A stretch of DNA of 64,000 nt from Stappia stellulata DSM 5886 (lineage in GTDB: Bacteria > Pseudomonadota > Alphaproteobacteria > Rhizobiales > Stappiaceae), in the NCBI RefSeq assembly GCF_000423705.1, contig NZ_AUIM01000004.1:186001-250000 (forward strand), in the 5' to 3' direction. Made by a program: the position numbers and the translations under genes. The notes beneath the pieces were generated by a model, which was given only the letters and a program-made list of their open reading frames with translations, ran no database searches and had not been told where the DNA came from. Positions 1 to 9,198 of the stretch are shown piece by piece. Numbering within the stretch: the stretch's first letter is position 1; the number at the start of each line of letters is the position of its first letter.

Positions 1-908
1 TGCCGCGTCGCCTGCACCTCGATGAACACCCGGCGCACGATGGGGAATCGGTTCTTGATCGAGACCTCGAGCGCGTAAATCGCTTCCTCGACCTTGCCGA
101 CGGTCAGATTGTCCTCGAAGTCGATGGAGAGTGCCAGCAGCACGTCCTGCGGGCCGCGGTGCAGCGTGCGGATTTCGTTCATCCGCGACACCGTCGGCGT
201 CGCCTCGACCAGACCCCGGATGATTTCCACCGTTTCCGGATCGGCCCCCTCGCCGACGAGCAGGCTCTTGGTCTCATAGGCCAGAAAGGCGGCCGTCAGG
301 GCGAGGATCACGCCGATCGTCACGGAGGCGGCACCGTCGAGCCAGGGAAGGCCGAGGTATTGCACGCCCAGCAACCCCAGGAGCGCCACGATGAGGCCCG
401 CCATGGCGGCGGTGTCCTCGAAGAGAACGGTGAACACCGCCGGATCCTTGCTTTCGCGCACCGCCTGCAGGATGCCGCGTTGCCCGCGCACGCGGTCGAA
501 CTCCTTGTAGGCGATCCACCAGGCGACGGATTCGAACACGATGGCCAGGCCCAACACCACATAGGCAATGATCGGCGAGGTGATCGGATGCGGATTCAGG
601 ATCTTCTGGACACCTTCGTAGATCGAGATGCCGGAGCCGACGGCGAAGATCAGGATCGCCACGACGAAGGCCCAGAAATAAAGCTCCACCCCGTAGCCGA
701 AGGGGTGCTTTTCGTCGGCCGGCTTGTCCGCCTTCTTCAGGCCGTAGAGGAGAAGCCCTTGGTTCCCGGTGTCGACCAGCGAGTGGATGCCTTCCGACAG
801 CATCGCCGAGGAGCCGGTGTAGGCGGCCGCGAAAAACTTCGTGATCGCGATCAGGCCGTTGCCGACAAGTGCGGCATAAATGACTTTCTTCGAGCCGGTG
901 GCGGCCAT
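1..908 (-). CDS. Cation diffusion facilitator family transporter (partial)
   Basis: Inner-membrane divalent metal/proton antiporter of the CDF family, by homology exporting metal from the cytoplasm. Reading the minus strand from the ATG at 908 gives about 302 residues with no stop before the left edge, so the C-terminus is missing. The N-terminus has the CDF signature region SEGIHSLVDTGNQ in the second membrane segment, followed by the HPFGYG motif typical of the family. Several hydrophobic helices follow, then a soluble tail (RTLHRGPQDVLLALSIDFE) resembling the cytoplasmic metal-binding domain. The metal cannot be told from sequence alone. The next gene diverges from it. Confidence 0.88.
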   Translation of the reverse strand, partial: MAATGSKKVIYAALVGNGLIAITKFFAAAYTGSSAMLSEGIHSLVDTGNQGLLLYGLKKADKPADEKHPFGYGVELYFWAFVVAILIFAVGSGISIYEGVQKILNPHPITSPIIAYVVLGLAIVFESVAWWIAYKEFDRVRGQRGILQAVRESKDPAVFTVLFEDTAAMAGLIVALLGLLGVQYLGLPWLDGAASVTIGVILALTAAFLAYETKSLLVGEGADPETVEIIRGLVEATPTVSRMNEIRTLHRGPQDVLLALSIDFEDNLTVGKVEEAIYALEVSIKNRFPIVRRVFIEVQATR

Positions 909-1041
909 GCGTGGCGTCCCCTGTCTAACACGTGAAGCGCCGTACGGGCGCGGGCGGTGACGCGCTTGTGACTCGCGCGTCCGTGCCGTGAGCGGTAGTC
1001 AAGGCCGAGACACCTGTCAAAATCAACCCGGGAGATCGACC

Positions 1042-1428
1042 ATGCCGAGGAAACTCGATTTCAGCGCAGCATTCCTCGCCGCGCTGGTTGTCCTGTCCCT
1101 GGGGCTTCCGGAGGCCTCGACGGCGGGCGAGGCCGATGTCGTTGCGGTCGACGCGCGACAGGCCGGCGACGGCACCTGGCGCTTCGACGTCACCCTCGCC
1201 CACGCCGACGCGGGCTGGGACCACTACGCCGACCTGTGGGAGGTCGTCGCGCCCGACGGAACCGTGCTCGGAAAACGGGTGCTGGCCCATCCGCATGTCG
1301 ACGAACAGCCCTTCACCCGATCCCTTTCGGGCGTGGAGATACCCGAAGGCATCGATACGGTGGACATCCGCGCCCGCGACAGCGTTCACGGCTTTGGCGG
1401 ACGAACGATGAGCGTCGTCCTCGACTGA
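1042..1428 (+). CDS. Small secreted protein of unknown function
   Basis: A 128-residue protein not recognised as a named family. The ATG at 1042 is preferred over an in-frame upstream ATG at 988 because a GGGAG-like ribosome site lies just before it and because it puts a classical signal peptide (MPRKLDFSAAFLAALVVLSL, cleavage after the AST-A region) at the N-terminus. The mature part (about 100 residues) looks like a beta-rich periplasmic domain with alternating polar and hydrophobic strands (WRFDVTLAHADAGWDHYADLWEV) and no cysteines. It sits upstream of a DUF5993-dsbB pair on the same strand, but the 100-bp gap leaves an operon link uncertain. Confidence 0.7.
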   Translation: MPRKLDFSAAFLAALVVLSLGLPEASTAGEADVVAVDARQAGDGTWRFDVTLAHADAGWDHYADLWEVVAPDGTVLGKRVLAHPHVDEQPFTRSLSGVEIPEGIDTVDIRARDSVHGFGGRTMSVVLD

Positions 1429-1531
1429 CGCGCCAAAGGGCGGTATGAAAACGGCAACGGACGCCGAGGGGCCGCAAGAGCGGACCCCGAGCGCGCGTCC
1501 GGCCAGCTCCTGCCCCAAGGTCTGTGACCCG

Positions 1532-1690
1532 ATGTATCTGACTGCGCTTTTCCTTCTGTTGACAGCGACGCTCGTCGTGGCCGCGCGCGGCTCCAGGCCT
1601 GCCGCGCTTGGCCTTGCAACCGTCAGCTTCATTGTTGCCGTCGGCGTCTATTTTCATCACGCCTCCGACGCGCTCCCGCTGTCGTTTTGA
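1532..1690 (+). CDS. DUF5993-like small membrane protein
   Basis: A 52-residue protein with two hydrophobic helices and the C-terminal sequence FHHASDALPLSF, the pattern I associate with the DUF5993 family of tiny membrane proteins commonly found next to dsbB. The ATG at 1532 is chosen because the sequence becomes membrane-like only from there; an upstream in-frame ATG at 1445 would add an unlikely 29-residue polar leader. Its stop codon lies 11 bp before the dsbB start, so the two are almost certainly co-transcribed. Biochemical function is unknown; a role as an accessory to DsbB is inference from context. Confidence 0.65.
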   Translation: MYLTALFLLLTATLVVAARGSRPAALGLATVSFIVAVGVYFHHASDALPLSF

Positions 1691-1701
1691 AAGGTCTTGC
1701 A

Positions 1702-2271
1702 ATGATTTCCCACAAGACCGAGGGTCTTCTCAACGTCGCCGCGCTCTTTGCTATTTCCGCCGTCTTGCTGGTGGCCTTCGCGGATCAGATTTTCGGCGGC
1801 GAGTTGCCCTGTCCGCTGTGCCTGCTGCAACGCGCGGGGTTTCTGTTGCTGGCCATCGGTCCGGTGCTCACGGTCGCGCGCGGACCGCATCCCGCGCACT
1901 ACGGCATCACGGTGCTTGCGGGGCTGGCCGGCGCGGGGTTCGCGATGCGTCAGGTCCTTTTGCACATCGAGCCGGGCGATGCCGGCTTCGGCGCGCCCTT
2001 CCTCGGGCTGCATTTCTACACCTGGGCGTTCATCGTGTTCGTGGTGGCGATTGCCGCCAGCGCGGCAATGATGCTCCTGCGCGATCCCGCGCCCGCCGAG
2101 GCACGCGATCCCCGTGACCGGGCCGCATGGCCGGCCTTCGGCACCCTTGCCGTGGCGCTCATCGTGCTGCTTGCTGCCGCCAATACCCTGTCGACCGTTC
2201 TGGAATGCGGCGCCGAGACCTGCCCCGACGATCCCGTCGTCTACCAGTTGCTGAACGCACCGGGGTCCTGA
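1702..2271 (+). CDS. dsbB: Disulfide bond formation protein DsbB
   Basis: Inner-membrane quinone-dependent oxidase that reoxidises DsbA-type thiol oxidases in the periplasm. The 189-residue product has four predicted membrane helices. The first periplasmic loop carries the redox pair CPLC in the conserved context CPLCLLQR, and a second cysteine pair (ECGAETCPDDP) lies in the large loop before the C-terminus, as expected for the family. The ATG at 1702 is preferred to a TTG at 1687 because an AAAGG site lies 7 bp upstream. No DsbA partner is in the window. It follows the DUF5993-like gene by 11 bp. Confidence 0.88.
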   Translation: MISHKTEGLLNVAALFAISAVLLVAFADQIFGGELPCPLCLLQRAGFLLLAIGPVLTVARGPHPAHYGITVLAGLAGAGFAMRQVLLHIEPGDAGFGAPFLGLHFYTWAFIVFVVAIAASAAMMLLRDPAPAEARDPRDRAAWPAFGTLAVALIVLLAAANTLSTVLECGAETCPDDPVVYQLLNAPGS

Positions 2272-2305
2272 TCCGGTCCCCGATTCCTCACGCCGGAGCG
2301 CTGCC

Positions 2306-3157
2306 ATGTCCCCAGACCTCGTGATCCGCCAGATGGAGACGACCGATCTGGACTGCGCCCTGGACTGGGCGGCGGACGAGGGCTGGAACCCCGGCCTTGA
2401 GGATGCGGCGGCGTTTCTGGCGACCGACCCGGGCGGGTTCCTTGTCGGCGAAAGCGGGGGCACGCCGGTGTCGTCGATCTCGGCGGTGCGCTACGGTGAG
2501 GACTTCGGCTTCATCGGTTTTTACATCTGCCATCCCGACTGGCGGGGGCGGGGGCTGGCGCGGCCGCTATGGGACCGTGCGCTCGATCACCTCAAGGGAC
2601 GCACGATCGGTCTCGACGCCGTTCCGGCTCAGGAGGCGACCTATCGTCTGACGGGATTCGAAAGCGACTATCGCACGTTCCGCCACGGTGGCATTTCATC
2701 GGTTTCACCGCCGATGGATCCTCGTGTCGCCGTTCTTGGGCAGGGGGTGATGCCCTCGGTCCTTGCCTATGACCGGCCGTTCTTCGCCACGTCACGCGAG
2801 CGCTTCCTGGATGCCTGGTGCACTCCGATGGCCGCCAGGCGGCGCGGGTATGTCTTCGTCGAGGACGGCGTCTTGCGCGGCTACGGGGTGATCCGGCAAT
2901 GCCGGGAGGGCTACAAGATCGGCCCGCTTCTGGCCGATACGCCGGAGATTGCCGACACGCTGTTCCAGGCACTGGCGGGAGAGGTGCGCGGGCAAATGGT
3001 CTTTCTCGATGTCCCGGCGTCGAACGAGGCGGGGGGCGACCTTGCTGAAAAGCACGAGCTCTCGCCGGAATTCGAGACGGTGCGCATGTATCGCGGAAAA
3101 GCGCCCGAGCTGGACCTTGGCCGCACCTACGGCATCACCACGCTGGAACTGGGATAG
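2306..3157 (+). CDS. GNAT family N-acetyltransferase
   Basis: Cytoplasmic acetyl-CoA-dependent N-acetyltransferase of 283 residues. The N-terminal half holds the GNAT core, including the acetyl-CoA binding motif in the segment GFYICHPDWRGRGLARPLW (R/Q-x-x-G-x-G/A pattern). The C-terminal half is a second alpha/beta domain like that of YitH/HmfE-type two-domain acetyltransferases, with the fragment RGYVFVEDGVLRGYGVIRQ. The ATG at 2306 has a GGAG site 7 bp upstream. The substrate cannot be predicted. It ends 13 bp before the convergent marC-like gene. Confidence 0.85.
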   Translation: MSPDLVIRQMETTDLDCALDWAADEGWNPGLEDAAAFLATDPGGFLVGESGGTPVSSISAVRYGEDFGFIGFYICHPDWRGRGLARPLWDRALDHLKGRTIGLDAVPAQEATYRLTGFESDYRTFRHGGISSVSPPMDPRVAVLGQGVMPSVLAYDRPFFATSRERFLDAWCTPMAARRRGYVFVEDGVLRGYGVIRQCREGYKIGPLLADTPEIADTLFQALAGEVRGQMVFLDVPASNEAGGDLAEKHELSPEFETVRMYRGKAPELDLGRTYGITTLELG

Positions 3158-3170
3158 GCGGTCGCCGCGA

Positions 3171-3809
3171 TCACGCGTTGGCTGCGGCGATCAGCGCGAT
3201 GACGCCATCGGCGATGAATTGCACGGACAGCGCCGCCAGAAGCACCCCGAGAAGGCGCGTGATCACCATGGCCGCGGTATCGCCCAAAAGCCGCTCGATG
3301 CGGTCGGCGAGCAGGAACGACAGGTAGCAGGTCGCAACGATCACCGCGATCACCGAGGCGAGGCCAAGGACGGAGATCGTATCGGGCGCCTGCGAGGACA
3401 GCAGGATCACGGCGCTGATTGCGGCCGGTCCGGCGATCAACGGGATCGCCAGCGGAAACACGGCGACGTCCTGCAGGTCGTCGTGATGGGCGACGGCCTT
3501 TTCGGCGGTCTCCGACTTTCGCCGGTTGCGCTTCTCGAACACCATCTCCACGGCGATCATCAACAGCAGCAGCCCGCCGGCGATCTGGAAGGCGGGAACC
3601 GAGATGCCGAGCGCACCGAGCAGGTTCTTTCCCGCCACCAGAAACAGGAAGAGGATGCCGCCGCCGATCAGCACGGCGCGGATTGCGACACGCTTGCGCA
3701 TGGCCGGCGTGGCGCCCGCGGTGACAGCCAGAAACATCGGCGCAAGCCCCACCGGATCGATGGTCACGAAGAGCGTTGCAAACGCATTTAGAAGATAGTC
3801 CCCGAGCAT
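3171..3809 (-). CDS. MarC family integral membrane protein
   Basis: A 212-residue protein with about six membrane helices and the N-terminal signature FVTIDPVGLAPMFLAVT that defines the MarC/UPF0056 family. Despite the historic name, members have no proven role in multiple antibiotic resistance; they are orphan transporter-like proteins. The gene is convergent with the GNAT gene and divergent from gyrA. No regulator is adjacent. Confidence 0.88.
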   Translation of the reverse strand: MLGDYLLNAFATLFVTIDPVGLAPMFLAVTAGATPAMRKRVAIRAVLIGGGILFLFLVAGKNLLGALGISVPAFQIAGGLLLLMIAVEMVFEKRNRRKSETAEKAVAHHDDLQDVAVFPLAIPLIAGPAAISAVILLSSQAPDTISVLGLASVIAVIVATCYLSFLLADRIERLLGDTAAMVITRLLGVLLAALSVQFIADGVIALIAAANA

Positions 3810-3967
3810 CGTCCCCCCGATCTTCCGATTCCCGACAATCCGCTTATAGCAGGCAAAACAGGAGCTGTCGGGACCCCGTTCCCGCGACCCATTTTCAGTT
3901 TCGCGAAACGTCGGAACAAGGCATTGATATGTATATATAATTAGCCGGGGGTTTTGGGGTCTTGAAT

Positions 3968-3996
3968 TTGTCGCAAGCGCCGGAATCGGCTATAAG
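3968..3996 (+). promoter_or_regulatory. Candidate gyrA promoter
   Basis: TTGTCG at 3968-3973 and TATAAG at 3991-3996 are separated by exactly 17 bp, a good sigma-70-type match, and would place transcription start about 28 nt before the gyrA TTG codon. A further AT-rich stretch with TATAAT at 3936-3941 lies upstream but lacks a good -35 box. Confidence 0.45.
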
Positions 3997-4030
3997 AATC
4001 GGACGATTTCAACAGATGTGAGATACCCCC

Positions 4031-6889
4031 TTGGCAGACCGCGACACGAGCGCACCGTCGGGCGGACTTCCGTCCGACATTCGGCCGATTTCCATCACCG
4101 ACGAAATGAAGCGCAGCTACCTCGATTACGCGATGAGCGTGATCGTCAGCCGCGCATTGCCGGACGTTCGCGACGGGCTGAAGCCGGTGCATCGGCGCAT
4201 TCTCTATTCGATGCACGAGAACGGCTACGAGTGGAACAAGCCCTACCGCAAGTCGGCCCGCGTGGTCGGTGACGTCATGGGTAAATATCACCCGCACGGC
4301 GACAGCGCGATCTATGACGCGCTCGTGCGCATGGCCCAGCCGTTCTCCCTGCGCCTGCCGCTGATCGACGGGCAGGGCAACTTCGGCTCGGTCGACGGCG
4401 ACCCGGCCGCGGCAATGCGTTACACGGAATGTCGTCTGGAGAAAGTCACACAGCGCCTTCTCGACGACATCGACAAGGATACGGTCAACTTCCAGGACAA
4501 CTACGACAACTCCGAGAGCGAGCCTGTCGTCCTGCCGGCGAAGTTCCCCAACCTTCTGGTCAATGGCGCGGGCGGCATCGCCGTCGGCATGGCGACCAAC
4601 ATCCCGCCTCACAATCTGGGAGAGGTAATCGACGCGGCCATCGCGCTGATGGACAATCCGGCGATGACCACGGCGGAACTGATGGAGATCGTTCCGGGGC
4701 CCGACTTCCCGACCGGCGGCATCATCCTCGGGCGCGCCGGCATTCGCTCGGCCTATGAAACCGCGCGCGGATCGGTGGTCATGCGCGGCAAGGCAGACGT
4801 CGAGGAGATCCGCAAGGACCGCTTCGCCATCGTCGTCACCGAAATTCCCTATCAGGTGAACAAGTCGACGATGATCGAACGCATCGCGGAAAGCGTCCGC
4901 GACAAGCGGCTCGAGGGGATTTCCGACATTCGCGACGAATCCGACCGCACCGGCATGCGCGTCGTGATCGAACTGAAGCGCGATGCCGTCGCCGAAGTGG
5001 TCCTGAACAACCTCTACCGCTTCTCCGCGCTGCAGACGAGCTTCGGCTGCAACATGGTGGCGCTCAACGGCGGGCGGCCGGAGCAGCTCGGCCTGAAGGA
5101 CATGCTGAGCGCCTTCATCGCCTTCCGCGAGGAGGTGATCGGCCGGCGCACGCGCTTCCTGTTGAAGAAGGCTCGCGACCGCGCCCATGTGTTGGTCGGT
5201 CTGGCGATCGCGGTTGCCAACATCGACGAGGTGATCCACCTCATCCGCACTGCGCCGGATCCCGCGACCGCGCGCGCCCAGTTGATGGAACGGCACTGGC
5301 CGGCGCGCGACGTCGAGCCGCTGATCCGGCTGATCGACGATCCGCGCCACATGGTGCAGGAGGACGGCACCTACCGGCTCTCCGAAGAGCAGGCACGCGC
5401 GATCCTCGATCTGCGCCTGCAGCGCCTGACCGCGCTCGGACGCGACGAGATTGCCGACGAGTTGAACAAGATCGGCGCGGAGATCCAGGACTTCCTCGAT
5501 ATCCTGCGCTCGCGCTCGCGCATTCTCGACATCATCCGCAAGGAACTGACGGAGATTCACGAGGAATTCGCGACGCCCCGCCGGACCGAGATCGTCGATG
5601 GCGGCGCGGATCTGGAAGACGAGGACCTGATCCGTCGCGAGGACATGGTCGTCACGGTGAGCCATGCCGGCTACATCAAGCGCGTGCCTCTCGACACCTA
5701 CCGGGCGCAGCGACGCGGCGGCAAGGGGCGCTCGGGCATGGCGACGAAGGACGAGGATTTCGTCTCGCGTCTCTTTGTTGCCAACACCCATACGCCGGTG
5801 CTGTTCTTCTCCTCGCGCGGCATTGCCTACAAGATGAAGGTCTGGCGCCTGCCGGTCGGCGGTCCGACCTCGCGCGGCAAGGCGCTCGTCAACATGCTGC
5901 CGCTCGAACAGGGCGAACAGATCACCTCGATCCTGCCACTGCCGGAGGACGAGGAGGCCTGGGCGAACCTCGACGTGATGTTCGCGACCCGTCGCGGCAC
6001 GGTGCGTCGCAACAAGCTTTCCGATTTCGCCCAGATCAACAAGAACGGCAAGATCGCGATGAAGCTGGAGGAGGGCGACGGTATCGTCGGCGTCTTCACC
6101 TGCACCGAATATGACGACGTTCACCTGACCACGGCGCTTGGCCAGTGTATCCGCTTCCCGGTAACGGGCGTGCGTGTCTTTGCCGGACGCAATTCGGTCG
6201 GCGTGCGCGGTGTCAATCTGGCCGAGAATGATCACGTCATCTCCATGTCGATCCTGCACCACTTCGATTGTACGGCGGAAGAACGCGTGGCTTATCTGCG
6301 CAGACGACGCCTGATGCGGGGCGAGGGCGACGAGACGGTCGATCCGGTGGTCGGCGGAGACGAGGATGCGGTTGCCGAGGGCGAGCTGTCGCAGGAGCGC
6401 TATGCGGCGATGAGTGCTGCGGAGCAGGTCATTCTGACGCTTTCGGAAAACGGGTACGGCAAACGCTCGTCGTCGTTTGAGTACCGGGTGACCGGGCGCG
6501 GCGGCAAGGGCATCACCGCGATGGCGGTGACGGATCGCAATGGTCCGCTGGTTGCCTCCTTCCCGGTGGAAGAGAACGACCAGATCATGCTGGTGACCAA
6601 CGGCGGCCAGCTCATTCGCTGCCCGGTGGACGGGATCCGCATCGCCGGCCGCGCGACACAGGGCGTGATCGTGTTCAGCACGGCTGAGGGCGAGGAAGTC
6701 GTTTCCGTATCGCGCATCTCCGACGAGGATGCCGAGGATGGCGACCTCGAGACGGTCGAGGGCAACGCAGAGGGCGCAGAGGGCGCGTCGGACGCGGGCG
6801 GCGAGGACCGTGCGGGTGATCCTGGCGAGGCGGACGGTTCGTCCAGCGCGGATGACGGGGCGTCCGGTCCGGACGACGAACCCGAGTAA
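4031..6889 (+). CDS. gyrA: DNA gyrase subunit A
   Basis: Cleavage and religation subunit of DNA gyrase, which with GyrB introduces negative supercoils. The 952-residue product has the winged-helix/tower catalytic core (about 1-530) with catalytic tyrosine Y131 in AMRYTEC, then the six-bladed C-terminal DNA-wrapping domain carrying the GyrA box QRRGGKG at about 559-565. The quinolone-resistance region [10 protein letters not shown] keeps serine 92 and aspartate 96 (E. coli 83 and 87), the drug-sensitive state. The last 50 residues are a very acidic tail rich in E, D, G and S. The start is a TTG at 4031, immediately giving [10 protein letters not shown]; no ATG fits before the conserved [15 protein letters not shown] segment. 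The gene is monocistronic and ends in a strong terminator. Confidence 0.98.
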   Translation: MADRDTSAPSGGLPSDIRPISITDEMKRSYLDYAMSVIVSRALPDVRDGLKPVHRRILYSMHENGYEWNKPYRKSARVVGDVMGKYHPHGDSAIYDALVRMAQPFSLRLPLIDGQGNFGSVDGDPAAAMRYTECRLEKVTQRLLDDIDKDTVNFQDNYDNSESEPVVLPAKFPNLLVNGAGGIAVGMATNIPPHNLGEVIDAAIALMDNPAMTTAELMEIVPGPDFPTGGIILGRAGIRSAYETARGSVVMRGKADVEEIRKDRFAIVVTEIPYQVNKSTMIERIAESVRDKRLEGISDIRDESDRTGMRVVIELKRDAVAEVVLNNLYRFSALQTSFGCNMVALNGGRPEQLGLKDMLSAFIAFREEVIGRRTRFLLKKARDRAHVLVGLAIAVANIDEVIHLIRTAPDPATARAQLMERHWPARDVEPLIRLIDDPRHMVQEDGTYRLSEEQARAILDLRLQRLTALGRDEIADELNKIGAEIQDFLDILRSRSRILDIIRKELTEIHEEFATPRRTEIVDGGADLEDEDLIRREDMVVTVSHAGYIKRVPLDTYRAQRRGGKGRSGMATKDEDFVSRLFVANTHTPVLFFSSRGIAYKMKVWRLPVGGPTSRGKALVNMLPLEQGEQITSILPLPEDEEAWANLDVMFATRRGTVRRNKLSDFAQINKNGKIAMKLEEGDGIVGVFTCTEYDDVHLTTALGQCIRFPVTGVRVFAGRNSVGVRGVNLAENDHVISMSILHHFDCTAEERVAYLRRRRLMRGEGDETVDPVVGGDEDAVAEGELSQERYAAMSAAEQVILTLSENGYGKRSSSFEYRVTGRGGKGITAMAVTDRNGPLVASFPVEENDQIMLVTNGGQLIRCPVDGIRIAGRATQGVIVFSTAEGEEVVSVSRISDEDAEDGDLETVEGNAEGAEGASDAGGEDRAGDPGEADGSSSADDGASGPDDEPE

Positions 6890-6929
6890 GTCCCGGCCTG
6901 TCGGGTCGCAAGCCGCGCCAGTGCCGGCG

Positions 6930-6962
6930 CCAGACACAGCCCAGACACAGCCCAGACACAGC
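6930..6962. repeat. Three perfect 11-bp tandem repeats
   Basis: The unit CCAGACACAGC occurs three times without a mismatch at 6930-6940, 6941-6951 and 6952-6962. The array ends exactly where the terminator stem after gyrA begins. It is non-coding, lying 40 bp past the gyrA stop. Confidence 0.9.
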
Positions 6963-6997
6963 AAAGGCGACGCCTGGTTTCCAGTGCGTCGCCTTTT
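6963..6997 (+). terminator. Bidirectional rho-independent terminator after gyrA
   Basis: AAAGGCGACGC (6963-6973) pairs perfectly with GCGTCGCCTTT (6986-6996). An inner CTGG/CCAG stem closes a TTT loop, with one unpaired T. A and T tracts flank the stem on both sides, so it should work for gyrA and for the convergent gene ending at 7055. Confidence 0.9.
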
Positions 6998-7054
6998 GCA
7001 GTTCAGCGGCAGTGCCGGTCGCTTGCCGGAAACCTGCCCAAGGTCAGGTCTGGA

Positions 7055-7408
7055 TCAGGAGCGGGTGGGCACCCGGGCCAGAACGGAGGTCTTGCCCTGG
7101 ACGTCGCGAGCCTCGAAGGTTTCGAAACGGACCTGACGCGGGTTTGCGGTGCCGCTGATTTCGGCCAGACATTCCGCCGACCAGTCGCCCCAGGCTTCTC
7201 CCTGACACGCGGCCGGCAGCGCGGCCGTCACGCGATCTGCCTTGGCTGTGACCGCGACCGGTGCTGCATCGCTGGCTGCGGCCATTTTGACCGTCTGCGT
7301 GACGGTGGCGATGGCTGCGAAGACGGCGAGCGCGGCGGCGGCCGCCAGGACGACGTCTCGGTAGCTCTTGTCGGGGGAGGTCTTGGGGGCGTCGGTGGTG
7401 AAGGTCAT
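7055..7408 (-). CDS. Small membrane-anchored protein of unknown function
   Basis: A 117-residue protein with one membrane segment near the N-terminus (DVVLAAAAALAVFAAIATV) followed by a short exported domain with two cysteines (PAACQGEAWGDWSAECLAE) that could form a disulfide. The ATG at 7408 is preferred to one at 7447, which would only add a polar leader. The architecture (single anchor, KADRVTAALPAAC motif) recalls small hypothetical proteins common in rhizobia-like genomes, but I cannot name a family. It is the first of three similar small genes, all on this strand, between gyrA and coaD. Confidence 0.6.
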   Translation of the reverse strand: MTFTTDAPKTSPDKSYRDVVLAAAAALAVFAAIATVTQTVKMAAASDAAPVAVTAKADRVTAALPAACQGEAWGDWSAECLAEISGTANPRQVRFETFEARDVQGKTSVLARVPTRS

Positions 7409-7483
7409 TGCCGTTGTGTCCCTGCTGTGTGTTTTTGATGTCTCCACACTGCACCGGGCACGGCAAGGGAACCGTGACGCGCG

Positions 7484-7792
7484 TCACGATCCGGCGGCTT
7501 CTCCGGGATCTTGAAGATTGCGGTCGTTTCGCGCTTGCACGGTGTCGGGATGCGGATTGTCGCGCACGGCAAAGCACGCGGGATCGGCATCCCGGAAGAT
7601 CACGCCGGAGCAATCCTCGCGCTCTTCGATGATTTCGGAAACGGAAGCAAGTCGTTCCGGGCGCGGCATCGCATCCGCGTGACTGCCAATTGCCGCAACC
7701 CCGGCTCCAAGCGTCACGCTGAAGACAAGGACGCCGGACACCCAAAGGGCGACCGGGCTGTATGGGTGATATTTTTCATAATTCGTCATCAT
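7484..7792 (-). CDS. Small single-pass membrane protein, hypothetical
   Basis: A 102-residue protein with one hydrophobic segment (VALWVSGVLVFSVTLGAGVA) after a short tyrosine-rich start, then a polar tail holding two cysteines (EDCSGVIFRDADPACF). Two adjacent ATG codons (7792 and 7789) could serve as the start and neither has a clear ribosome site. No family is recognised. It lies 75 bp upstream of the neighbouring small gene and may be co-transcribed with it. Confidence 0.5.
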   Translation of the reverse strand: MMTNYEKYHPYSPVALWVSGVLVFSVTLGAGVAAIGSHADAMPRPERLASVSEIIEEREDCSGVIFRDADPACFAVRDNPHPDTVQARNDRNLQDPGEAAGS

Positions 7793-8229
7793 GAGAGGGA
7801 TATGGACGATCTGCGGTCATGTAACAAGAGCATGACAGTCAGAAAACCGTGAACACTGTGTGCGCGCAGTGTGAACCTGTCGGCCTGGCCGCTCGATCTG
7901 ACCGTCGCCCGCAAGGGGAAGGCCGATAAAATCCGGTCGGGAGGGGCGATCCGCAAAAGACGAGGCGCAGATGACGGAGTTTCCCGCGTCGTGATCTGCC
8001 ATGCCTCGCGGCTGCGGCTGCGGCTGCGGCCTCGGCCGCGCCGGCGTCAGCGCAGACATTCCGCCCGGCCAGACATTCGATACGATGGATGCCCCCGTTA
8101 CGAAGCTCCGGTCGAACGCGGGCCGGCCGGGGCGTCAGGCGGATCCCGTATCGGGTCGGGGGAATGTGACGGCGGATCGGGGGAGCCGCCGTCACACTGT
8201 CGAGAGGTCCGAGGTCAGGAAGTTTCGGA
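7793..8229. other. Intergenic stretch with a GC-rich hexamer repeat
   Basis: No convincing gene. Open frames here are long only because of high GC content. The one structure visible is a run of GCGGCT units (about three and a half copies) at roughly 8009-8030. Confidence 0.5.
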
Positions 8230-8532
8230 TCACTCTGAAACACGTTTGCGGACGAGAACCGTGGTCTGTCCGCCGGTAATGGCCGTGGTACGGAAGGAGC
8301 CGCTTGCGGCCGGGGCGAGCGTGCGGGCGATATCCGCGCAACCGGTCGCCGTGTCGACCATCGTCTCGCCGCCGCAGGCGACCTGGACGGTGCGGGGGAG
8401 CCGGTCACCCTTCTTGATCGAAGCCACGTCGATGGGAGAACTGGAATACACCGTGATCCCGACCCCGAATACGGCAACAGCCGCAATCGCGGTCGCAAGC
8501 CCGCCAAGGCTCAGGAAAGCAATGCCACGCAT
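8230..8532 (-). CDS. Small exported protein of unknown function
   Basis: A 100-residue protein with an N-terminal hydrophobic segment (FLSLGGLATAIAAVAVFGVGI) and a short exported part containing KKGDRL and two cysteines (VACGGETMVDTATGCADIA). The KxGDRL and spaced-cysteine layout resembles the protein encoded at 7055-7408, suggesting distant relatives. The ATG at 8532 is followed directly by the signal/anchor. Function unknown. It diverges from coaD. Confidence 0.55.
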   Translation of the reverse strand: MRGIAFLSLGGLATAIAAVAVFGVGITVYSSSPIDVASIKKGDRLPRTVQVACGGETMVDTATGCADIARTLAPAASGSFRTTAITGGQTTVLVRKRVSE

Positions 8533-8672
8533 TTTGCGCCTCCTTATGTTTATGAGCAACAGTCTAGCACAAAGTGACCTTGCGTTAAATAAATTCCTGG
8601 CGCGTGGCAGATGGGCAACATCCTGTGCCGGATCCGCTTGTGTCGGCTGCCCGCCCCGGCTATTCAGGGCAA

Positions 8673-9170
8673 ATGACTCGCACCGCTCTCTATCCCGGAT
8701 CCTTCGACCCGGTGACCAATGGCCATATCGACATTTTGCGCCATGCACTGGACCTGGCCGATCGTGTCGTGGTTGCCATCGGCATCCATCCCGGCAAGAC
8801 GCCGCTTTTCGCGTTCGAGGAGCGCGTCGAGATGCTTGCCACGGTTGCCGAGGCGGCTTTCGGGGCAAAGGATGCCGCGCGACTCGAGGTGATTTCCTTT
8901 GACAATCTGGTCATCGAGGCGGCCCGCCAGAATGGCGCGGCGTTTCTGGTTCGCGGCCTGCGCGACGGAACCGACCTCGATTTCGAGATGCAAATGGCCG
9001 GGATGAACCGGTCTCTTGCGCCAGAGGTGCAAACCGTCTTCCTGCCGGCCTCGCCGGAGGTTCGCCACATCACCGCCACGCTGGTGCGCCAGATCGCCAA
9101 GATGGGGGGCGACGTCAAACACTTCGTTCCCGCGCATGTCGTCGAATGCCTGGCCCGCCGTCTCGGTTGA
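8673..9170 (+). CDS. coaD: Pantetheine-phosphate adenylyltransferase
   Basis: Cytosolic enzyme that transfers AMP from ATP to 4'-phosphopantetheine to give dephospho-CoA, the penultimate step of CoA synthesis. The 165-residue length is normal. The N-terminus has the nucleotidyltransferase motif [12 protein letters not shown], followed by [12 protein letters not shown] and the C-terminal ITATLVRQ element equivalent to the ISSTxVR motif. The ATG at 8673 places the first strand immediately before the motif; an in-frame ATG at 8604 would add a non-conserved leader. Downstream lie two cyclophilin genes on the same strand, the usual order in this class. Confidence 0.96.
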   Translation: MTRTALYPGSFDPVTNGHIDILRHALDLADRVVVAIGIHPGKTPLFAFEERVEMLATVAEAAFGAKDAARLEVISFDNLVIEAARQNGAAFLVRGLRDGTDLDFEMQMAGMNRSLAPEVQTVFLPASPEVRHITATLVRQIAKMGGDVKHFVPAHVVECLARRLG

Positions 9171-9198
9171 CGGGACCCGGCACCTTTCAGGAGGTCAC

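Noticed and set aside
159-935. 258-codon plus-strand open frame at the left edge
   Set aside because: The minus strand encodes a clear CDF transporter over the same bases.
3941-6964. 1007-codon open frame antisense to gyrA
   Set aside because: It is the mirror of gyrA codon usage in a GC-rich genome. The product is a low-complexity H/R/D/V-rich sequence without any domain, and gyrA on the other strand is certain.
7871-8902. 343-codon plus-strand open frame before coaD
   Set aside because: Arginine-rich random-looking product overlapping coaD in another frame; the hexamer repeat lengthens it by chance.
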